A stretch of DNA of 24,264 nt. It comes from an uncultured Collinsella sp. (GTDB taxonomy: Bacteria > Actinomycetota > Coriobacteriia > Coriobacteriales > Coriobacteriaceae). The position numbers and the translations under genes are program-made. The number at the start of each line of letters is the position of its first letter. The stretch's first letter is position 1. The notes below the pieces were generated by a model. That model worked only from the letters and a program-made list of their open reading frames with translations, ran no database searches and had not been told where the DNA came from. Of the stretch, positions 20,790 to 24,264 are shown piece after piece. The stretch spans positions 1-24,264 of the forward strand of contig CABUSE010000004.1 in assembly GCA_902494135.1 (NCBI GenBank), in the 5' to 3' direction.

Positions 20790-21680
20790 ATGCAGCTTTC
20801 TCAACTCGAATACCTTCAAGCGGTAGCGAACTATGGCGGCGTGCGCAAAGCAGCTCGCGCCGTTCACGTGAGTCCGCAGGCCGTTTCGTCGGCAATCAAA
20901 AAGTTGGAATCTGAGTATCAGATTGTTTTGCTCGACCGATCGGCGGGGGAGGCTGTTTTGTCTCCGGCGGGCAGAGAATTTGCGCGTCGTGCACGCGTGA
21001 TCCTGGCGCAAGTCGACGATCTCAAAAAGTACGCTCAATCGGGGAACGGCGGCGTTTCGCCCGACGGCCATTTCCGTCTTTACGCCCCCTGTCTTCACGG
21101 GCGGGGGCGCCTTTTTTCCGAAAACTGGTACGACTCGTTTGAAAGCTCGCACCCTCAGATTCATCTTGATGTGTGGCATCAGCCAACGGCAACATGCTTT
21201 GAATCACTTATACTTGGAATTTCGGACGCGGCTATCTCGTTTGAGGAACCACGGGACAGCGTCCTTTCTTCAAAATATATGGGTGAAAAGGAGCTCAGGG
21301 TTCTTTCATGTCCAGCTGGTCATCAATCTGTTGACGCTATGACCATTCGTGAGTTACTGGGCGGCAGGCTCGCTGTTCCCATTAATTTGTCACCCTGTCT
21401 CAATGCAATCAATCAATGTCCCGAAGCTCAGCTGGTTAATTTCCGCTTTCGCGATGTCGAATACGGAAACAGGGCGCAGGCTGAGTTTCTTCAAGCCGGG
21501 GGATTGATATTGAGTTTTTCTGGCTCTTCTCTCGCATCAAATGGATTGGAAGTAAGCGAGTGCTCCATCGAAGGCTCGCATGACGTAGCCTTGCCTATCT
21601 ACTTTTGCTATCGGCAAAATGCCTGGACCGATCGACACCAGACGGTATTTCTTCACCTATTGCGTCATCTCGCTTCGTGA
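20790..21680 (+). CDS. LysR-family transcriptional regulator
   Basis: This is a 296-residue LysR-type regulator. The N-terminal winged helix-turn-helix (about 1-60) shows LSQLEYLQAVANYGGVRKAA, then VHVSPQAVSSAIKKLES. A linker helix and a substrate-binding domain follow (about 93-296), beginning GHFRLYAPCLHGRGR. The effector domain is divergent and I cannot name an inducer. Codon use is more mixed and AT-richer than in the housekeeping genes before it. It lies just upstream of a broken MFS transporter gene on the same strand, which it may control. A weak GGAG-containing site precedes the ATG. Confidence 0.85.
   Translation: MQLSQLEYLQAVANYGGVRKAARAVHVSPQAVSSAIKKLESEYQIVLLDRSAGEAVLSPAGREFARRARVILAQVDDLKKYAQSGNGGVSPDGHFRLYAPCLHGRGRLFSENWYDSFESSHPQIHLDVWHQPTATCFESLILGISDAAISFEEPRDSVLSSKYMGEKELRVLSCPAGHQSVDAMTIRELLGGRLAVPINLSPCLNAINQCPEAQLVNFRFRDVEYGNRAQAEFLQAGGLILSFSGSSLASNGLEVSECSIEGSHDVALPIYFCYRQNAWTDRHQTVFLHLLRHLAS
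21083..21117 (+). terminator. Terminator-like hairpin inside the LysR gene
   Basis: CGCCCCC (21083-21089) and GGGGGCG (21103-21109) form a perfect 7-bp GC stem with a 13-base loop, followed by CCTTTTTT (21110-21117). This has the form of an intrinsic terminator but sits in the coding region, at the joint between the DNA-binding and effector domains. The loop is rather long. Confidence 0.35.
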
Positions 21681-21721
21681 GGCCATTTGGCCTCAAGGCG
21701 TCAAGTGAATGTTGACGCCTT
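21678..21721 (+). terminator. Two tandem hairpins at the end of the LysR gene
   Basis: TGAGGCC-ATTT-GGCCTCA (21678-21695) includes the LysR stop codon. It is followed at once by a perfect 10-bp stem, AAGGCGTCAA (21695-21704) with TTGACGCCTT (21712-21721), around a seven-base loop. The two share one base and may compete. No U-tract follows, so termination is uncertain. Confidence 0.5.
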
Positions 21722-21799
21722 GTAACACATGACTGACGGCTTTGCCCTCATGCTTTTCCAAGATTCCGATTTAGATTGCTGACTCTTGGAGGGCGGAGC

Positions 21800-22387
21800 A
21801 TGAAAAACCGTACGGTTTTGCTTTATATGATGTTCGTTTTCCTGTCGAACTTCAGCACCATCTTGTATTTTCTAACCGTCTACCTTGAGTTCGTCGGGCT
21901 TTCGATGGTAGCGATTTCTAGCATGATGGTTGCATATCAAGTGAGCAAGTTCATCCTTGAAGTTCCCACTGGCTATATTGCTGATAGGTTTGGACGAAAG
22001 ACAAGTGGTCTCGTTGGCGTCGTGGGAATGCTTGGATACTACGCCGCCCTGCTTTTCATCCGTTCTCCTCTGCTTTTAATCAGCGCGTTTGCTCTCAAAG
22101 GTTTTGCCGTTGCATGTGTGAGCGGATCCATAGAAGCAATTTACATTGACAGCGTCTCTCAGGACCAGCTCGTAAGACTTAATGTCGTTGAGCGATTTGT
22201 TTTCTATGCCTCTTATGCCATCTCCGCTTGCGTTGGCGGTTTCATTTCGTCTGTCGGTGCATATCTCATTGGTCTTTCGGCAGATATCATCGCAATGGTG
22301 TTGGCGTTGGTTGTCGTTGTCTGCATTCCTGAGATGCGAAGAGGGACACTACAGCGACACCTGAGCGTGGAATTAGCCCGAAGATGA
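21800..22387 (+). pseudogene. MFS transporter, N-terminal half (frameshifted)
   Basis: This frame encodes the first six spans of a major facilitator. PTGYIADRFGRKTS between spans 2 and 3 is the family motif A. The frame stays normal until CIPEM and then reads RRGTLQRHLSVELARR to a stop, with rare codons (CGA, AGA, CTA). In another frame, the bases from 22333 read DAKRDTTATPERGISPKM and run straight into the C-terminal half. A single missing G in GGG at 22343-22345 would restore one long protein. The ATG at 21800 has GGAGGG six bases upstream. The substrate is unknown. The LysR gene upstream may be its regulator. Confidence 0.72.
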
Positions 22388-22959
22388 TCGGTGCCGCTAT
22401 TGCGCGTAACGGCATTCTTCGTTCAGCGTTCATCATGGACTGTTCTCAGGCATTTGCTTTTGTCGCCCTGGAAGACTTTTTCTCACTGCTGCTTGCGGGC
22501 CGCGGAATGAATTCCGTCGCTTCGGGTGTGACCATTGCGGTCCAGCTCCTTGCCTCGGCCTCCATGGGGCTTATTGTGCCCAGTGTGATTGCTCTTGTCG
22601 ACAAGGGCCGTTTTGCGCGTATTTGCGGCATCATTCGCTTAGTATTGACAGCTTTGTTTTTGATCCCCCTTACTCCGGCTAATTTGCTGCCCGTGTTCTA
22701 TGTGCTGCAGACGGTTGCGTACTCGTTGTTTGCTCCAATTAAATACTCAATTTTTCAAAATGCTGCTGATTCTTCGATGCGCTGTTCACTGATTTCGGTT
22801 CAAAGCCAGATGGTGGCGGTGGGTGCTGTTCTTTTCTATCTGCTCAACGCTGTGTTGAGCAGCGCTGCGGGCATTCGAGTCGTATTGCTTGTCGCGCTCG
22901 GGATTTCTTCTTTGGTGTATATCCCCGCGCTATTTCGTCTTACAAGCCAAAGGACATGA
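22384..22959 (+). pseudogene. MFS transporter, C-terminal half (frameshifted)
   Basis: This frame encodes about six hydrophobic spans, the second half of the transporter begun at 21800. The open frame extends back to 22333, and that extension looks like normal coding sequence joining the two halves. The ATG at 22384 overlaps the stop of the first half as ATGA, so re-initiation could make a separate half-protein, but no ribosome-binding site is seen. The intact protein would be about 385-390 residues, a usual MFS length. Whether the break is real or a sequencing error cannot be told from one sequence. Confidence 0.7.
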
Positions 22960-22993
22960 GTATTTAGACACCGATAACTTATATATCAACGCC

Positions 22994-23030
22994 AATAAAC
23001 CCGAGCGCGAGGGCGTTTGGGTTTATTATT
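22994..23030 (+). terminator. Terminator between the MFS gene and ackA
   Basis: AATAAACCC (22994-23002) and GGGTTTATT (23019-23027) form a perfect 9-bp stem around a 16-base GC-rich loop, with ATT following. The weak U-tract makes it moderately convincing. A small hairpin GGCGG-CCGCC (23047-23063) follows in the ackA leader. Confidence 0.55.
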
Positions 23031-23080
23031 GAAGCGTATGTAACCTGGCGGCGCCACACCGCCTGTTAGTAGGGAGACAC

Positions 23081-24259
23081 ATGAACGTTCTGGTCGTCAA
23101 CGCGGGATCTTCGACCCTTAAGTATCAGGTCATCGACACCAAGTCCCACAAGGTGTCCGCAAAGGGCTCCTGCGAGCGCGTCTGCTTTACCGGCGGTACC
23201 TTCACCCACGCTGCTAACGGTTCCAAGAAGGTGACCGAGAACATCGAGTTCCCCGACCACAAGGTCGCCATCGAGGTCGTCCTGAAGGACCTCGAGGCCA
23301 ACGGCGTCAAGATCGAGGGCATCGGCCATCGCATCGTTCAGGGCGGTTGGTACTTTGGCGATTCCTCCCTCGTCGACGAGGACGTTCTCGCTAAGATCCG
23401 CGAGGTCGCCCCGCTGGCGCCGCTCCACAACAACCCCGAGGCCAACGTTATCGAGTTCTGCCTGGAGCAGTATCCCGACCTGCCCAACGTCACGGTCTAT
23501 GACACCGCTTTCCACTTCAACATGCCCGAGGTCGCCAAGACTTACGCTCTACCCAAGGACGTTTGCGACAAGCTGCACATCCGTAAGTACGGCGCCCACG
23601 GCACCAGCTACCGTTACATCTCCAAGAAGGTCGCCGAGATGACCAACGGCGAGGCCCGCAAGGTCGTCGTGTGCCATATCGGCTCCGGCGCTTCCCTGTG
23701 CGCTATCGAGGACGGCAAGTGCATGGACACCACCATGGGCCTCACCCCGCTCGATGGTGTCATGATGGGCACCCGCTGCGGCTCCATCGACCCGGCTACC
23801 GTGTGCTACCTGCAGCGCGAGGGCGGCTATACCTTCGACGAGGTCGACGAGATGATGAACAAGAAGTCCGGCCTTTTGGCTGTGACCGGCGGCAAGACCA
23901 ACGACTGCCGCAACGTCGAGGAGCTCGCCGCCGCTGGTGACCCCGATGCTCAGCTCGCCTTCGACATGTTTGTCTACAAGATTGCCGCCAAGGCTGCCGA
24001 GATGGCTACTTCCATGTGCGGCATGGACACGCTGGTCTTCACCGCTGGCATCGGTGAGCACGCTCCGGCCGTTCGTGCCGGCGTTGCCGACCGTCTGGCC
24101 TTTATGGGCGTCAAGATGGATCATGCCCGCAACGCCCTGCGTGGTGACGGCGCTTGGTGCCTGTCTGCCAAGGATTCCAAGGTCAAGATCTTCGTCATCC
24201 CCACGGACGAGGAGTTCATGATCGCTTCCGACGTCGAGCGCATCGTCAACGGCAAGTAA
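23081..24259 (+). CDS. ackA: Acetate kinase
   Basis: This 392-residue enzyme interconverts acetyl phosphate plus ADP with acetate plus ATP, the energy-yielding last step of acetate fermentation. It begins with NAGSSTLKYQ (Asn7), and has GHRIVQGG at 82-89 (Arg84 kept; the usual second His is Gln87), LAPLHNNPEAN with His116, YDTAFH with Asp141, YGAHGTS with His173, MGTRCGSIDPA with Arg232, and GIGEH and TDEEFMIASD at the C-terminus. Several positions differ from the common acetate-kinase consensus, but the catalytic Arg, His and Asp residues are all present. AGGGAGA precedes the ATG. A phosphotransacetylase gene, often next to ackA, is not in this window; it is not upstream and could lie downstream. 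The gene ends five bases before the window edge. Confidence 0.95.
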   Translation: MNVLVVNAGSSTLKYQVIDTKSHKVSAKGSCERVCFTGGTFTHAANGSKKVTENIEFPDHKVAIEVVLKDLEANGVKIEGIGHRIVQGGWYFGDSSLVDEDVLAKIREVAPLAPLHNNPEANVIEFCLEQYPDLPNVTVYDTAFHFNMPEVAKTYALPKDVCDKLHIRKYGAHGTSYRYISKKVAEMTNGEARKVVVCHIGSGASLCAIEDGKCMDTTMGLTPLDGVMMGTRCGSIDPATVCYLQREGGYTFDEVDEMMNKKSGLLAVTGGKTNDCRNVEELAAAGDPDAQLAFDMFVYKIAAKAAEMATSMCGMDTLVFTAGIGEHAPAVRAGVADRLAFMGVKMDHARNALRGDGAWCLSAKDSKVKIFVIPTDEEFMIASDVERIVNGK

Positions 24260-24264
24260 TTGCA

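Overview
The window looks like chromosome from a high-GC gut actinobacterium of the class Coriobacteriia, most likely Collinsella or a close relative. This is inferred from the GC-rich codon use, the gene families present and the TAnnnT-type -10 boxes. There is no rRNA or other marker gene to prove it. Most of the window is ordinary chromosome with tightly packed genes; no CRISPR array, tRNA, rRNA or insertion sequence was seen.

Left part (1-5100, all plus strand): an M20D amidohydrolase; a higBA toxin-antitoxin pair with a small membrane protein gene starting within 30 bases of higA; a DUF4352-like lipoprotein whose ribosome-binding site lies inside a perfect 14-bp hairpin; a helix-turn-helix protein; and a membrane-anchored Ser/Thr kinase split by a frameshift between its HRD and DLG motifs. 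A bidirectional terminator separates this block from the minus-strand genes that follow.

Middle (5104-9430): a secreted coiled-coil/lysozyme-like protein (minus) with an operator-like cluster upstream, a MOSC-domain protein (minus), then an ATP-grasp ligase and an aspartate racemase (plus). The last two fit a D-aspartate cross-bridge pathway for peptidoglycan.

Centre (9552-13130, minus): a complete ECF transporter operon read as leader peptide, S component, fused double ATPase, T component. The leader is the most notable element here. A 22-codon peptide with three consecutive Trp codons is followed by a UUCG-capped intrinsic terminator and a candidate antiterminator pairing. This is the layout of a tryptophan attenuator and implies that the S component imports tryptophan or a close relative. 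A 21-nt near-perfect complement of the leader lies beyond the terminator, and a roughly 100-bp multi-step palindrome separates the S and A genes.

Right part (13229-24264): a sortase-anchored C69 peptidase (minus); a diacylglycerol-kinase-like lipid kinase followed by a 30-residue single-span membrane protein (minus); then plus-strand RNase D, a YugP-type zinc peptidase, exonuclease VII subunits xseA and xseB, a HIT protein, a LysR regulator, an MFS transporter split by a frameshift, and acetate kinase ackA. The LysR-MFS pair looks compositionally different from its housekeeping neighbours.
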